From: Herbaspirillum sp.
Lineage (GTDB): Bacteria; Pseudomonadota; Gammaproteobacteria; Burkholderiales; Burkholderiaceae_D
Assembly: GCF_017744395.1 (NCBI RefSeq)
Contig: NZ_JAGIBI010000007.1
Coordinates: 124,001 to 188,000, forward strand
Direction: 5' to 3'
DNA: 64,000 nt
Below the pieces are notes generated by a model. The model was not told the origin of the DNA and made no database searches. It was given only the letters and a program-made list of their open reading frames with translations. A program made the translations under genes and the position numbers. Positions 18,117-26,285 of the stretch are shown here, in pieces (the stretch's first letter is position 1; each line of letters begins with the position of its first letter).

Positions 18117-18133
18117 ATATCATATTGTGATAT
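18117..18133. promoter_or_regulatory. Candidate operator upstream of the CLC gene
   Basis: ATATCA-TATTG-TGATAT, a perfect 6 bp inverted repeat with a 5-base spacer inside an AT-rich patch that stands out from the high-GC surroundings, 73 bases upstream of the CLC start codon. No known regulator consensus is matched. Confidence 0.35.
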
Positions 18134-18174
18134 AAATTTAAGGCGCATGCATGCATCTGTTGCGCCGCCAATGA

Positions 18175-18210
18175 AAAACGCCGCCGCGACTTGCTTCGCG
18201 GCGGCGTTTT
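18175..18210 (-). terminator. Rho-independent terminator after the acid phosphatase gene
   Basis: A perfect 15 bp stem (AAAACGCCGCCGCGA against TCGCGGCGGCGTTTT) with a 6-base loop, 20 bases past the phosphatase stop codon. A/T runs on both flanks mean it could work in both directions. Confidence 0.85.
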
Positions 18211-18229
18211 CGTTAGCGCTGAGCAGTAT

Positions 18230-19945
18230 TCAGCCCTTGAACTGCAGCGCGTTGGTCAGGTCGCCCATCGGCTTCTGGCCGCGCGCGATCATGGCGTCGT
18301 CGCGCTGCTTCAGGCCATCCAGCTTTTCCAGGCCGAAGGTGCGGGTGATCAGGCGCAGGATGGAGGCGGTGTCGTACACCGTGTGGTCCACCGTGCCGCG
18401 GCGCGCGAAGGGCGACACCACCAGCGCCGGCACGCGCGTGCCGGGACCCCAGCGGTCGCCCTTGGGCGGCGCCACGTGGTCCCACCAGCCGCCGTTTTCG
18501 TCGACGGTGATGACCACCACCATGTTCTTCCACTGCGGGCTGGCTTGCAGGCTCTTGACGATGTGCGCGATGTGGCGGTCGCCCGAGGCGACGTCGGCGT
18601 AGCCGGCGTGCATGTTCAGGTTGCCTTGCGGCTTGTAGAAGGTCACCGGCGGCAGGCGGCCGGCTTCGACGTCGGCCAGGAAACGGTTGGTGCGAACTTC
18701 GTCGCCCAGGCCGCCGTCGCGCAGGCGCTTGTTGCGTTCGGCCGGGTTTTCCGGGCCCAGGTTCTTGAAATAGTTGAACGGCTGGTGGTGGTACTGGAAG
18801 TTGGGGATCTTGGGGATGCCCTTGGAATCCTTGAATTCATCCAGCGTGGCTTGCCAGGCGCCGGCGTACCAGGCCCACTCGATGCCTTTCTTGCTGAGCT
18901 TGTCGCCGATGTGCTCGTGCGTCTGCGGCACCAGCACGCTGGGCTGGTTGGGTTCGGCATAGGCCGGGTTGTTGCGGTCGCGGGTCCAGGTCGGCCAGTA
19001 CGGCGGGGCCATGGTGTTGACCGCGTAGCCGTCCGGCGTGAGCGCGCTCGGGCCGAACTTGGGCGCGCCTTGCAAGGCGCTGGCCGGGCTGCCTTCGGCG
19101 GTCGCCAGTTCGGTGCCCTGCGGATCGTTGCCGACCAGCTTGGCGACCTGGGTGCGCGAGACCGACTCCATCACGTTCGGGTAATAGGGCACGGCGGCGG
19201 AAACCAGGTATTGGTGGTTCAGGAAGGAACCGCCGAAGGCGCCCTGGAAGAAGTTGTCGCACAGCACGTATTCGCGGGCGATGTCCCACAGGCGCAGGTT
19301 GTAGCTGGTGTCGCCGTAGTAGCCCATCACCAGGCCGCCGGAATCGGCCCAGGCCGCGAAGCCGTCGTTCTTGCCGCCGTTGATCTGCATCTGGTTCTGG
19401 TAGAACAGGTGCCACAGGTCGCGCGTGACCAGGCCCAGCGGCAGCGCTTCGCCTTGCGGGCCCTTGAGCGCGAAGGGCGCGTTGGGCAGGTTGTTCTGGT
19501 ATTGCTTGCCGGCCTCGTAGGTCACGCCTTCGACGGTTTGCTCCTTGCCGAGCACGCCGCCCCAGACCGGCGGCAGTTGTTTCAGGACGCTGCCGTCGCG
19601 GTCGCGCTGGGTGTAGTCGGAGGGCTTGAGGGCGGACAAGGGCTTCTCGACGCCGGGGAAGTCGCCGAACAGGTTGTTGAAGCTGCGGTTTTCGGCGTAG
19701 ATCACGACGATGGTCTTGACGTTGTCGCGCAGGGCCTGGTCCAGCGCGGCGGCGTCGGCCGGGTTGCCGCTGGGGTAGGGCACGCCGCCGCCCTGGCCGT
19801 CGGTGGCGCAGGCGCCCAGGGCGCCGCCGGCGCCGAGGGCCGCCATGCCGCCCAGGAAGCGGCGGCGGCTGTTGTTCTGCGGGGCTTGCTGTTCGGGTTC
19901 GGGCGGATTGCTGCCGCTGCGGGCGGAGTCGTCGTGGAGGCTCAT
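18230..19945 (-). CDS. Tat-exported acid phosphatase/phosphoesterase (AcpA/PLC family)
   Basis: A 571-residue phosphoesterase-family (alkaline phosphatase fold) protein related to AcpA-type acid phosphatases and phospholipases C. A twin-arginine signal SRRRFLGG (26-33) is followed by a lipobox-like LGAC at 43-46, so it may be a Tat-exported lipoprotein. Active-site blocks are VIYAENRSFNNLFGDFPG near residue 81 (nucleophile region, comparable with ENHSFD in PLCs), the late VDENGGWWDHVAPP, and GTRVPALVVSPFARRG. Substrate (phosphomonoester or phospholipid) cannot be decided from sequence. Monocistronic, closed by a strong terminator. Confidence 0.88.
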   Translation of the reverse strand: MSLHDDSARSGSNPPEPEQQAPQNNSRRRFLGGMAALGAGGALGACATDGQGGGVPYPSGNPADAAALDQALRDNVKTIVVIYAENRSFNNLFGDFPGVEKPLSALKPSDYTQRDRDGSVLKQLPPVWGGVLGKEQTVEGVTYEAGKQYQNNLPNAPFALKGPQGEALPLGLVTRDLWHLFYQNQMQINGGKNDGFAAWADSGGLVMGYYGDTSYNLRLWDIAREYVLCDNFFQGAFGGSFLNHQYLVSAAVPYYPNVMESVSRTQVAKLVGNDPQGTELATAEGSPASALQGAPKFGPSALTPDGYAVNTMAPPYWPTWTRDRNNPAYAEPNQPSVLVPQTHEHIGDKLSKKGIEWAWYAGAWQATLDEFKDSKGIPKIPNFQYHHQPFNYFKNLGPENPAERNKRLRDGGLGDEVRTNRFLADVEAGRLPPVTFYKPQGNLNMHAGYADVASGDRHIAHIVKSLQASPQWKNMVVVITVDENGGWWDHVAPPKGDRWGPGTRVPALVVSPFARRGTVDHTVYDTASILRLITRTFGLEKLDGLKQRDDAMIARGQKPMGDLTNALQFKG

Positions 19946-20138
19946 GGAGTTTCCTGTTCGATATTGTTATGGGGCTGGCATGGAACAGGAGGAGGATAGC
20001 GCGGCCGGATGACAAGGATGTGTCTTTTTTGAGGGAGAAGGACTTCAGCTCCGGGGCGGTTGCCGTTTCAGGCGGGGGCAGAGGGGACGGGTGAAAAACG
20101 AAGTAAATGTGGCATCGCCGACATCATTCGGCGCGGCG

Positions 20139-20158
20139 CGGGCAATTAGAATTGCCCG
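20139..20158. promoter_or_regulatory. Perfect 20 bp palindrome, candidate operator
   Basis: CGGGCAATT-AG-AATTGCCCG: a 9 bp perfect inverted repeat separated by two bases, in the 278-base gap between the divergent phosphatase gene and the small plus-strand gene. The symmetry and size suit a homodimeric regulator. Confidence 0.45.
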
Positions 20159-20223
20159 GCTTGCATGGAGCGCATTTCCAGCCTATCCATGAAATGCATT
20201 CCGTCATTAACAGAGGTGAACCG

Positions 20224-20370
20224 ATGCCGATAGCGGCAATGTGCGGCGGGCATCGGTCTTTGGGAGAATCCATGCTGCTCAAGGCTGTTCAATATATCGC
20301 CATCACTGCCGGTTTCAGCGTATGCATCCTGTTCATGCTGCTGCTGGCGCTCACCGAGCCGCTGGCTTGA
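20224..20370 (+). CDS. Possible small membrane protein
   Basis: An open frame of 48 codons starting ATG 20224 after a GAGGTG ribosome-binding site; a second start at 20272 with GGGAG upstream would give 32 residues (MLLKAVQYIAITAGFSVCIL...). Either way the product is one membrane helix with a short tail ending LTEPLA. No family recognised. The two well-placed Shine-Dalgarno sequences are the main support. Confidence 0.4.
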   Translation: MPIAAMCGGHRSLGESMLLKAVQYIAITAGFSVCILFMLLLALTEPLA

Positions 20371-20378
20371 GCGGCTCC

Positions 20379-20422
20379 CCGGCAAGGCCTTCCTCATCTG
20401 CGCAGGAAGGCCGGCTTGCCGG
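20379..20422. terminator. Strong bulged hairpin at convergent gene ends
   Basis: GCCTTCCT (20387-20394) pairs with AGGAAGGC (20404-20411), and CCGGCAAG (20379-20386) with CTTGCCGG (20415-20422), giving a 16 bp stem with a 3-base bulge. It spans the stop codon of the minus-strand Pr6Pr gene and follows the small plus-strand gene. There is no U-tract, so it may be a processing or protective hairpin instead. Confidence 0.4.
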
Positions 20423-21110
20423 AACGGTTGACCACGATGAACAACGCCATCAATGCCAGGAAACCCGCGAACAACAGGCTGGAGTTAACGATTACGCGCG
20501 GGTATCCCAAGGTGCTGACATTGATGAATGGGTAGGGATAGAAGCCCGACAGGGCGCCGCGCCATAGCGTGACGAACAGGTAGCCCAGCGGATAGACCAG
20601 CCACAGCAGCGACTTCCTCAATGAAGCCTGGAAGACTGGCACAAAGAAAATCCAATAGACGATCGCCAGCAGCGGCACCACCGTGTGCAGGCTCTCGTTG
20701 ACCAGCGCGTGAAACCCGGTCGGCGTCCACAGCCGGCGCAGCAGCAGGTTATAGGCGATGCCGACGAAGGCCAGGTAGGTCACGATGGCCGAGACCACCG
20801 ACGGCTGGCGGAAGAAACGGCTGAGCGGCGTCTTCAGCGACAGCGCCAGCGAGGTGAAGCACAGCGCGCCCAGCAGGATGGTGAGGTTGGTCAGGTACAT
20901 CGAAAGCCGTTCGAGGCCGTCGAGCACGCCGCCGCCGCGCGAGAGCAGGCGGCCAATGGTGATGTCGGTCTGCGCGACGAAGGCGAACCAGCTGATCGTT
21001 GCGATCACCGCGGCCAGGATGCGGGCGGCGTTCGGATGGTCTTGCGCGGGGAAGATGTTGGCGCCGAAAGAATCCAGCGGCTCCTGCGGAGGGAGTGGGC
21101 GATTGCTCAT
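20394..21110 (-). CDS. Pr6Pr-type integral membrane protein
   Basis: A 238-residue membrane protein with about six hydrophobic segments. The combination YLTNLTILLGALCF, NESLHTVVPLLAIVYWIFF and GFYPYPFINVSTLGYPRV is the pattern of the Pr6Pr family of six-helix proteins. No function is established that I can state. It stands alone, with a long gene-free region upstream. Confidence 0.75.
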   Translation of the reverse strand: MSNRPLPPQEPLDSFGANIFPAQDHPNAARILAAVIATISWFAFVAQTDITIGRLLSRGGGVLDGLERLSMYLTNLTILLGALCFTSLALSLKTPLSRFFRQPSVVSAIVTYLAFVGIAYNLLLRRLWTPTGFHALVNESLHTVVPLLAIVYWIFFVPVFQASLRKSLLWLVYPLGYLFVTLWRGALSGFYPYPFINVSTLGYPRVIVNSSLLFAGFLALMALFIVVNRSGKPAFLRR

Positions 21111-21791
21111 GGTGATATCCGGGAGTTGACGTTGGCGTTGCTGGCCGCGACCGGAAGGAAGGGCTGCGCGAAGCCTGCATCATAAAACGGTTCGGCTGCC
21201 CATGCAGGAAGGGTGACATTCCCTTGCACATGCTTACAAGGTGTCACAACATCGAGGGTTTCACGATGTGTTGCCGGCGTACGGATGAGCCTTGGCTTCG
21301 CCTGAAAAGCAAGGCGCGCATATTAAACCGGCGGCGTAGTTTTCGGCGTGGTGTTGACGGCGGAGCGGGCGCCGTTTCGGCGATTCCGCTTATCTATATA
21401 AAAAATTTTATCGGGCCGCAATGCCAGACGGGGCGCGTATTTCTGGAGGAGATGTGTCGCCTGCAGGCGACGCTTTTCTGGTTCCGTTGCCGAAGAGGGG
21501 CACAGCGTTTTGCTGTTACAAAATTCTCGTGAACTTTCGAAAAGAGACTTTGCCGAATCGCACAGGTTTGTTGCATGGCAAGCATTTCCGGCATGACCGC
21601 GGAGACTGCAAATTCATGAACCTGTTTGTGCCGCGGAGCGCATCCGGCATCCGTTAGCAAGGCCCGACCGAAGGCCTTCCGAATTCGCGCAGCATCTGCA
21701 TGCGCTGGTTCGGTCAGCGGCCGGTATGCGCACTGTCTTGTTTCTTTCGTGCTTCCCGTTTTGCACGCTCTATCAAATCTCAGGAGATCAC
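21111..21791. other. 681-base gene-free region upstream of bactofilin
   Basis: No credible gene on either strand. It contains a hairpin around 21245-21273 (CAACATCG against CGATGTGTTG), an AT-rich patch at about 21389-21412 (TTATCTATATAAAAAATTTTA) that could hold a promoter, and the short palindrome GAAGGCCTTC at about 21670. This could be a long 5' leader of the bactofilin gene or hide a small RNA. Confidence 0.5.
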
Positions 21792-22304
21792 ATGCTTCGC
21801 TCAGAATCCCTCTTCGGCAAACGCGAAACCAGTTCGACCAACTCACCCTTCAGCAACGCCTCCCAGGCACCCGGCAGCAACGTCTCCAGCGTACAGAAAC
21901 CCGGTCAATATCCTTCCTCGGTCAGCAGCAATGCGGCGCCTGCCACCGGGGAAAGCGGCAGCAAGCTCACCGTCGGCCCCAACATCAAGGTCAAGGGCGA
22001 GATCGAGGACTGCGATACGCTGGTGGTAGAAGGCCGCGTCCAGGCCACCATCAATTGCCGCGTGGTGCAGATCGCCGAGCGCGGCGCCTTCAAGGGCTCG
22101 GCCGAGATCGACCTGGCCGAGATCCGCGGCGAATTCGACGGCGACCTGACGGTGCGCCAGAAACTGGTGATCTACGCCAGCGGCAAGGTCACCGGCAAGA
22201 TCCGCTACGGCAAGCTGGTCATCGAGGAAGGCGGCCAACTGGCGGGCGACCTGCAGGTCGGCAGCGCCCAGGAACAGAAGGAATTGCTGCAAAAGACCGC
22301 CTGA
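21792..22304 (+). CDS. Bactofilin
   Basis: A 170-residue polymer-forming cytoskeletal protein. The N-terminal ~50 residues are Ser/Asn/Pro-rich and unstructured; residues about 57-160 form the bactofilin beta-helix, seen as regular short repeats (LTVGPNIKVKGEIEDCDTLV, VEGRVQATINCRVVQI, GAFKGSAEIDLAEIRGEFDG). Bactofilins assemble without nucleotide into membrane-associated filaments that position cell-wall or polar machinery. ATG 21792 has a CAGGAG Shine-Dalgarno; the open frame upstream is not bactofilin-like. No M23 peptidase, its frequent partner, is adjacent. Confidence 0.9.
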   Translation: MLRSESLFGKRETSSTNSPFSNASQAPGSNVSSVQKPGQYPSSVSSNAAPATGESGSKLTVGPNIKVKGEIEDCDTLVVEGRVQATINCRVVQIAERGAFKGSAEIDLAEIRGEFDGDLTVRQKLVIYASGKVTGKIRYGKLVIEEGGQLAGDLQVGSAQEQKELLQKTA

Positions 22305-22582
22305 GGCAGCCCGGGCGTCCAGGGAAGCAGGTGCCGCTTCGGCGGCGCCGTTTTGTTTCCCTTTTGAAATATTTTGCGTGAATAGCCCGGAAAACCGGGC
22401 TGTCTGCGCTTGTGTGCCTATAAAACGGGGTGGAAAACGGGGGAAACGGGATGGGATTTTGTCTGCATGGGCTCGCCATGCGACAATAGCGCCTTTCGTC
22501 TTCTTTGCCGGCAACGATTCGCCGGCAACGGCTTGCCGGATCCTCCGCGCGGCTGGACGCTGGCGTTTTTCAGTTCATTCTC

Positions 22583-23452
22583 ATGGCTCACCCGGAATAC
22601 ATCCTTACCCTGTCCTGCCTGGACCAGCGCGGTATCGTGCATCGCGTCTCGGGCTTCCTGGCCGACCACGGCTGCAACATCATCGACTCCGCCCAGTTCG
22701 GCGACGGCCAGTCCAAGCTGTTCTTCATGCGCGTGCATTTCGCCTCGGAAGACGCGGCAATGAGCGATGCCCAGCTGCGCACCGATTTCGGCGTGCTGGG
22801 CGATGCCTTGCAGATGAACTGGCAACTGCACGACGCCGCCAAGAAGCCGCGCGTGATGCTGATGGTGTCCAAGATCGGCCATTGCCTCAACGACCTGCTG
22901 TTCCGCTACAAGAGCGGCCTGCTGCCGGTGGAGATCCCGGCCATCGTGTCCAACCACACCGATTTCTACCAGTTGGCCGCCAGCTACAACATTCCCTTCC
23001 ACCACCTGCCTTTGGCCACCGGCGCGCCGATGGAAGCCAAGCGCGCGCAGGAACAGCGCATCATGGAAATCGTCGACGCCAACAAGGTCGACCTGGTGGT
23101 GCTGGCGCGCTACATGCAGATCCTGTCGCCCGAGATGTGCGATGCCCTGCGCGGGCGCGCCATCAACATCCACCACTCCTTCCTGCCCAGCTTCAAGGGA
23201 GCCAAGCCGTACTACCAGGCGCATGACCGCGGCGTGAAGCTGATCGGCGCCACCGCCCACTTCGTCACCAGCGACCTGGACGAAGGCCCGATCATCGAGC
23301 AGGGCGTCGAGCGCGTGGACCATTCCATGGGCCCGGATACGCTGACCGCTATCGGCCGCGATATCGAATCGGTGGTGCTGGCGCGCGCGGTGAAGTGGTT
23401 CACCGAGCACCGCATCCTGTTGAACGGGCACAAGACGGTGATCTTCAACTGA
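22583..23452 (+). CDS. purU: Formyltetrahydrofolate deformylase
   Basis: A 289-residue PurU, hydrolysing 10-formyl-THF to THF and formate, balancing one-carbon pools. An N-terminal ACT domain (LTLSCLDQRGIVHRVSGFLA) precedes a formyltransferase-like catalytic domain with VSNHTDF, INIHHSFLPSFKGAKPY (catalytic Asn/His region) and the catalytic Asp in VTSDLDEGPIIEQ. ATG 22583 begins the ACT domain. A strong terminator follows 24 bases after the stop. Confidence 0.95.
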   Translation: MAHPEYILTLSCLDQRGIVHRVSGFLADHGCNIIDSAQFGDGQSKLFFMRVHFASEDAAMSDAQLRTDFGVLGDALQMNWQLHDAAKKPRVMLMVSKIGHCLNDLLFRYKSGLLPVEIPAIVSNHTDFYQLAASYNIPFHHLPLATGAPMEAKRAQEQRIMEIVDANKVDLVVLARYMQILSPEMCDALRGRAINIHHSFLPSFKGAKPYYQAHDRGVKLIGATAHFVTSDLDEGPIIEQGVERVDHSMGPDTLTAIGRDIESVVLARAVKWFTEHRILLNGHKTVIFN

Positions 23453-23476
23453 TCGCCTGAAGCTGCTTTTCATGTG

Positions 23477-23512
23477 AAAACGCCGTTCGGCTTGATGGCC
23501 GGACGGCGTTTT
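23477..23512 (+). terminator. Rho-independent terminator after purU
   Basis: AAAACGCCGT pairs with ACGGCGTTTT around an inner GGC/GCC stem and TTGAT loop, followed by TTTGTTTG. Stable GC stem with a U-rich 3' side. Confidence 0.85.
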
Positions 23513-23543
23513 TGTTTGCAACTATTGTTTGTGCATTTCCCTC

Positions 23544-23636
23544 CGTCGTCCTGACGAAAGTCAGGACCCAGCGTCGTTCGACGGCTGTCGCGGCATGACG
23601 GACGCCACTGGATCCCGGCCTTCGCCGGGATGACGG
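23544..23636. repeat. Pair of inverted REP-like repeat units
   Basis: Two convergent copies of a short hairpin repeat: CGTCGTCCTGACGAAAGTCAGGACCCAGCG-type sequence at 23544-23575, and on the other strand CCGTCATCCCGGCGAAGGCCGG-type sequence covering 23601-23636. Each is a small hairpin (CCTGAC/GTCAGG; CCCGGC/GCCGGG) followed by a conserved CCAG flank. The same unit forms the centre of the 9115-9837 palindrome (9463-9493). It lies between the purU terminator and the convergent acyl-CoA ligase. Confidence 0.7.
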
Positions 23637-23653
23637 CGAGACAGGAAAGCGAA

Positions 23654-25294
23654 TCAGGCAGAGGGATACTGCTCCCGCATCACCCGCTTGTTGAGCTTGC
23701 CCACGCTGGTGCGCGCCAGTTCCGTGACGAACTGCACCCGGTCCGGCACGCCGTAGCGCGAAATCTGCCCGCTGTCGGAGGCGGCCAGCACATGATTGCG
23801 GATATCTTCGGCCGTCACCTTGCCGGCCGCGTCCGGCTTCAACACCACCAGCGCCACCGGGCGTTCGCCCCATTTGCCGTCCTGCACGCCGATCACCGCG
23901 GTTTCCGCCACGCCCGGATAGCGCGCGATGATCTCTTCGATCTGCAATGACGACACCCACTCGCCGCCGGTCTTGATCACGTCCTTGATGCGGTCGGTCA
24001 CCTGCAGGTAGCCGCGCCGATCGATGTTGCCGATGTCCTGCGTGTGCAGCCAGCCGCCGCGCCACAACTCCTCCGAGGCGTCGGGTTGGTGCAGGTAGCC
24101 TTGCGTCAGCCAGGGCGCGCGCACCACCACTTCGCCGGTGCTGTGGCCGTCGCGCGGGCAGTCGCGCATGTCTTCGTCCACGGTGCGGATGTCGACCAGC
24201 GGCAGCGGCCGGCCGGTCTTGACGCGCAGGGCGGCGTCGGTCTCGCCGCCGAGCTCGGCGGTGGGCACATGGGCCAGCGTCAGGATGGGGCAGGTCTCCG
24301 ACATGCCGTAGCCGGTGAAGACGTCGATGCCGCGTTCGCGCGCGGTCTGGGCCAGGCTGCTGGTCATGGCCGAGCCGCCGATGATCATCTTCCAGCCGGA
24401 CAGGTCGGCTTCCTTGGCCGCCTCGCAGCCCAGCACCATCTGCAGGATGGTCGGCACGCAATGTGAGAAGGTGACTTTTTCGCGCACGACCAGGCGGCAG
24501 ATGTTGTCCGGCACGTAGCGGCCCGGGTACACCTGCTTGAGCCCGGCCATGGTCGCGACATAAGGCAGGCCCCAGGCGTGCACGTGGAACATGGGCGTCA
24601 ACGGCATATAGACATCGTCGCGGTGCAGGCGGCCCTGTTGCGGCGCCAGCGCCAGGCCGGCGGTCGCGCCCAGCGTGTGCAGCACCAACTGGCGGTGGCT
24701 GAAATAGACGCCCTTGGGCAGGCCGGTGGTGCCGGTCGTATAGAAGGTGGTGGCGCGGGCGTTCTCGTCGAAGTCGGGGAAGTCATAGGCGGCTTCGGCC
24801 TGCGCCAGCAGCGCCTCGTATTCGCCGGCGAAGCCGGGGCCGTTGGGCGGCACGGTGCCGTCGTCGGTCAGCAGCACGCAGCGGGTGAGCGTGTTGAGTT
24901 CGCCGCGAATCTGCTTGAGCACCGGCATGAAGTCGGAATTGACCAGCAGCACGTCGGCCTGGGCATGGTTGAGCGTATAGGCGATCTGTTCTGGCGACAG
25001 GCGCACGTTCACCGTCTGCAGCACGCAGCCCATCATGGGGACGGCGAAAAAGCATTCCAGGTAGCGGTGGCTGTCCCAGTCCATGACGGCCACGGTATCG
25101 CCCGGCTGCAGGCCGACTTCCTTCAGGGCATTGGCCAGCCGCTGCACGCGGCGGTAGAACTCGGCATAGCTGTGGCGGCGTTCGCCGTAGACGATTTCCT
25201 GGTCCGGGGCGGTGGCCAGCGAACTGTGCAGCAATTGCTTGATCAGCAGCGGATAGCCGTAGGCCGATGGGGTGGTGCCGATAGGGTGGGGCAT
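23654..25294 (-). CDS. Fatty acid-CoA ligase (AlkK/medium-chain type)
   Basis: A 546-residue ANL acyl-CoA synthetase. The P-loop-like motif is TFYTTGTTGLPKGVYFSHRQ, followed by MFHVHAWGLPY, GYGMSETCPI (A5), the hinge DRIKDVIKTGGEWVSSLQIE (A8) and TSVGKLNKRVMR with the catalytic Lys. The GGEWVSS variant and overall length fit AlkK-like medium/long-chain fatty acid-CoA ligases. ATG 25294 has an excellent GAGGAG Shine-Dalgarno; 55 in-frame codons upstream are not family-like. Monocistronic as far as seen. Confidence 0.88.
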   Translation of the reverse strand: MPHPIGTTPSAYGYPLLIKQLLHSSLATAPDQEIVYGERRHSYAEFYRRVQRLANALKEVGLQPGDTVAVMDWDSHRYLECFFAVPMMGCVLQTVNVRLSPEQIAYTLNHAQADVLLVNSDFMPVLKQIRGELNTLTRCVLLTDDGTVPPNGPGFAGEYEALLAQAEAAYDFPDFDENARATTFYTTGTTGLPKGVYFSHRQLVLHTLGATAGLALAPQQGRLHRDDVYMPLTPMFHVHAWGLPYVATMAGLKQVYPGRYVPDNICRLVVREKVTFSHCVPTILQMVLGCEAAKEADLSGWKMIIGGSAMTSSLAQTARERGIDVFTGYGMSETCPILTLAHVPTAELGGETDAALRVKTGRPLPLVDIRTVDEDMRDCPRDGHSTGEVVVRAPWLTQGYLHQPDASEELWRGGWLHTQDIGNIDRRGYLQVTDRIKDVIKTGGEWVSSLQIEEIIARYPGVAETAVIGVQDGKWGERPVALVVLKPDAAGKVTAEDIRNHVLAASDSGQISRYGVPDRVQFVTELARTSVGKLNKRVMREQYPSA

Positions 25295-25458
25295 GCCGTT
25301 CTCCTCTGGTTTCCCTGGCGCGGGGCCGGGACCTGTTCTTGGAATAAGCGTCAGATGATAACGCCAACGGCAGCCCCGGATTGTCTTGCAGGCGACGAAA
25401 TTTGCTGGCCGCTCTCCGGACCCGTTCCCGGACGGCGCGGGAACGGGCTTCCAGGCCA

Positions 25459-25767
25459 TTACTGCTGCGTTTCCAGCGACGTCACGGTCAGCGCGCCATC
25501 CACGCGCTGCGCGGTGAAGCGCACCTTGTCGCCTTCGCGGGCCTTGGCCAGCAGTTCGGGCGCGGCGCGAAACACCATGGTCATCGGCGGCATCTCCAGG
25601 TTGGGGATCTCGGCGTGGCGGATGGTCAGCTTGCCGGCGCCGGCGTCGACCTTGCGGATTTCGCCTTGTACTTGCGGGGCGGCATCCTGCGCCAGTGCGC
25701 CGATGGCGGGCAGCGCCAGCGCTGCGGCCAGCAGCAGGCGGGGGAGGGTATGGGTGAAGATGTTCAT
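25459..25767 (-). CDS. CusF-like periplasmic copper-binding protein
   Basis: A 102-residue periplasmic protein with signal peptide (LLLAAALALPAIGALAQ) and a small OB-fold CusF/CopK-like domain: GEIRKVDAGAGKLTIRHAEI then MPPMTMVFRA (59-68). In E. coli CusF, Cu(I)/Ag(I) is bound by one His, two Met and a capping Trp; here His51, Met62 and Met64 align with the ligands while the Trp position appears to be Met59. Last gene in the minus-strand copper series, 27 bases after the DUF411 gene. Confidence 0.85.
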   Translation of the reverse strand: MNIFTHTLPRLLLAAALALPAIGALAQDAAPQVQGEIRKVDAGAGKLTIRHAEIPNLEMPPMTMVFRAAPELLAKAREGDKVRFTAQRVDGALTVTSLETQQ

Positions 25768-25794
25768 GCGTTCCTTTCGTCGATGTCCGGATGA

Positions 25795-26265
25795 TCAGCC
25801 GGAAATGGCTTCATAGCGGCGGTAGGTGGAAGTGGAGCCGTCGCCGGCCACCAGCAGCACTTCATACGCGGCGCGCGCCTTCGGGTTGCGCGGGTCTTCC
25901 ATGCCGGGCGAACCGGCCGGCATGCCCGCCACGGCCAGGCCGATGGCGCGCGGCTTGTCCTTGAGCAGGCGCAGGATGTCGGCTGCCGGCACGTGGCCTT
26001 CAATGGCGTAGCCGGCCACCTGGGCGCTGTGGCAGGAGGCCAGCCGCTCCGGCATGCCGAAGCGGCGGCGGTAGGCGCCGGTATCGTCGACGTCGTGGCT
26101 GGCCACGTCGAAGCCGGCGGCTTGCAGGTGTGCCACCCACTGGCTGCAGCAGCCGCAGTTGGCGTCCTTGTAGACGGCGATGCGCGGCCGGGATTTCTGC
26201 GCATGCGCCAGGACGGGCAGGGCCAGGGCCGCCAGCGCGGCCAGGCTGAAGTGTCGTCGTTGCAT
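25795..26265 (-). CDS. DUF411 metal-binding protein
   Basis: A 156-residue exported protein with signal peptide (MQRRHFSLAALAALALPVLAHA) and a DUF411 domain. The signature YKDANCGCCSQWVAHLQAAG holds a Cys-x-Cys-Cys metal-binding motif, followed by SCHSAQVAGYAIEGHVPA. Members occur in copper/silver resistance clusters and are thought to bind metal in the periplasm. ATG 26265 has an AAAGGA ribosome-binding site; upstream frame is discounted. Tightly spaced with both neighbours. Confidence 0.88.
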   Translation of the reverse strand: MQRRHFSLAALAALALPVLAHAQKSRPRIAVYKDANCGCCSQWVAHLQAAGFDVASHDVDDTGAYRRRFGMPERLASCHSAQVAGYAIEGHVPAADILRLLKDKPRAIGLAVAGMPAGSPGMEDPRNPKARAAYEVLLVAGDGSTSTYRRYEAISG

Positions 26266-26285
26266 GTTTTTCCTTTCGGTGGCCA

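Noticed and set aside
18191..19999. Open frame of 602 codons opposite the acid phosphatase gene
   Set aside because: Same artefact of third-position GC bias; the phosphatase has Tat signal and active-site motifs.
21394..21846. 150-codon minus-strand frame upstream of bactofilin
   Set aside because: Overlaps the bactofilin start and has no ribosome-binding site, domain or sensible composition.
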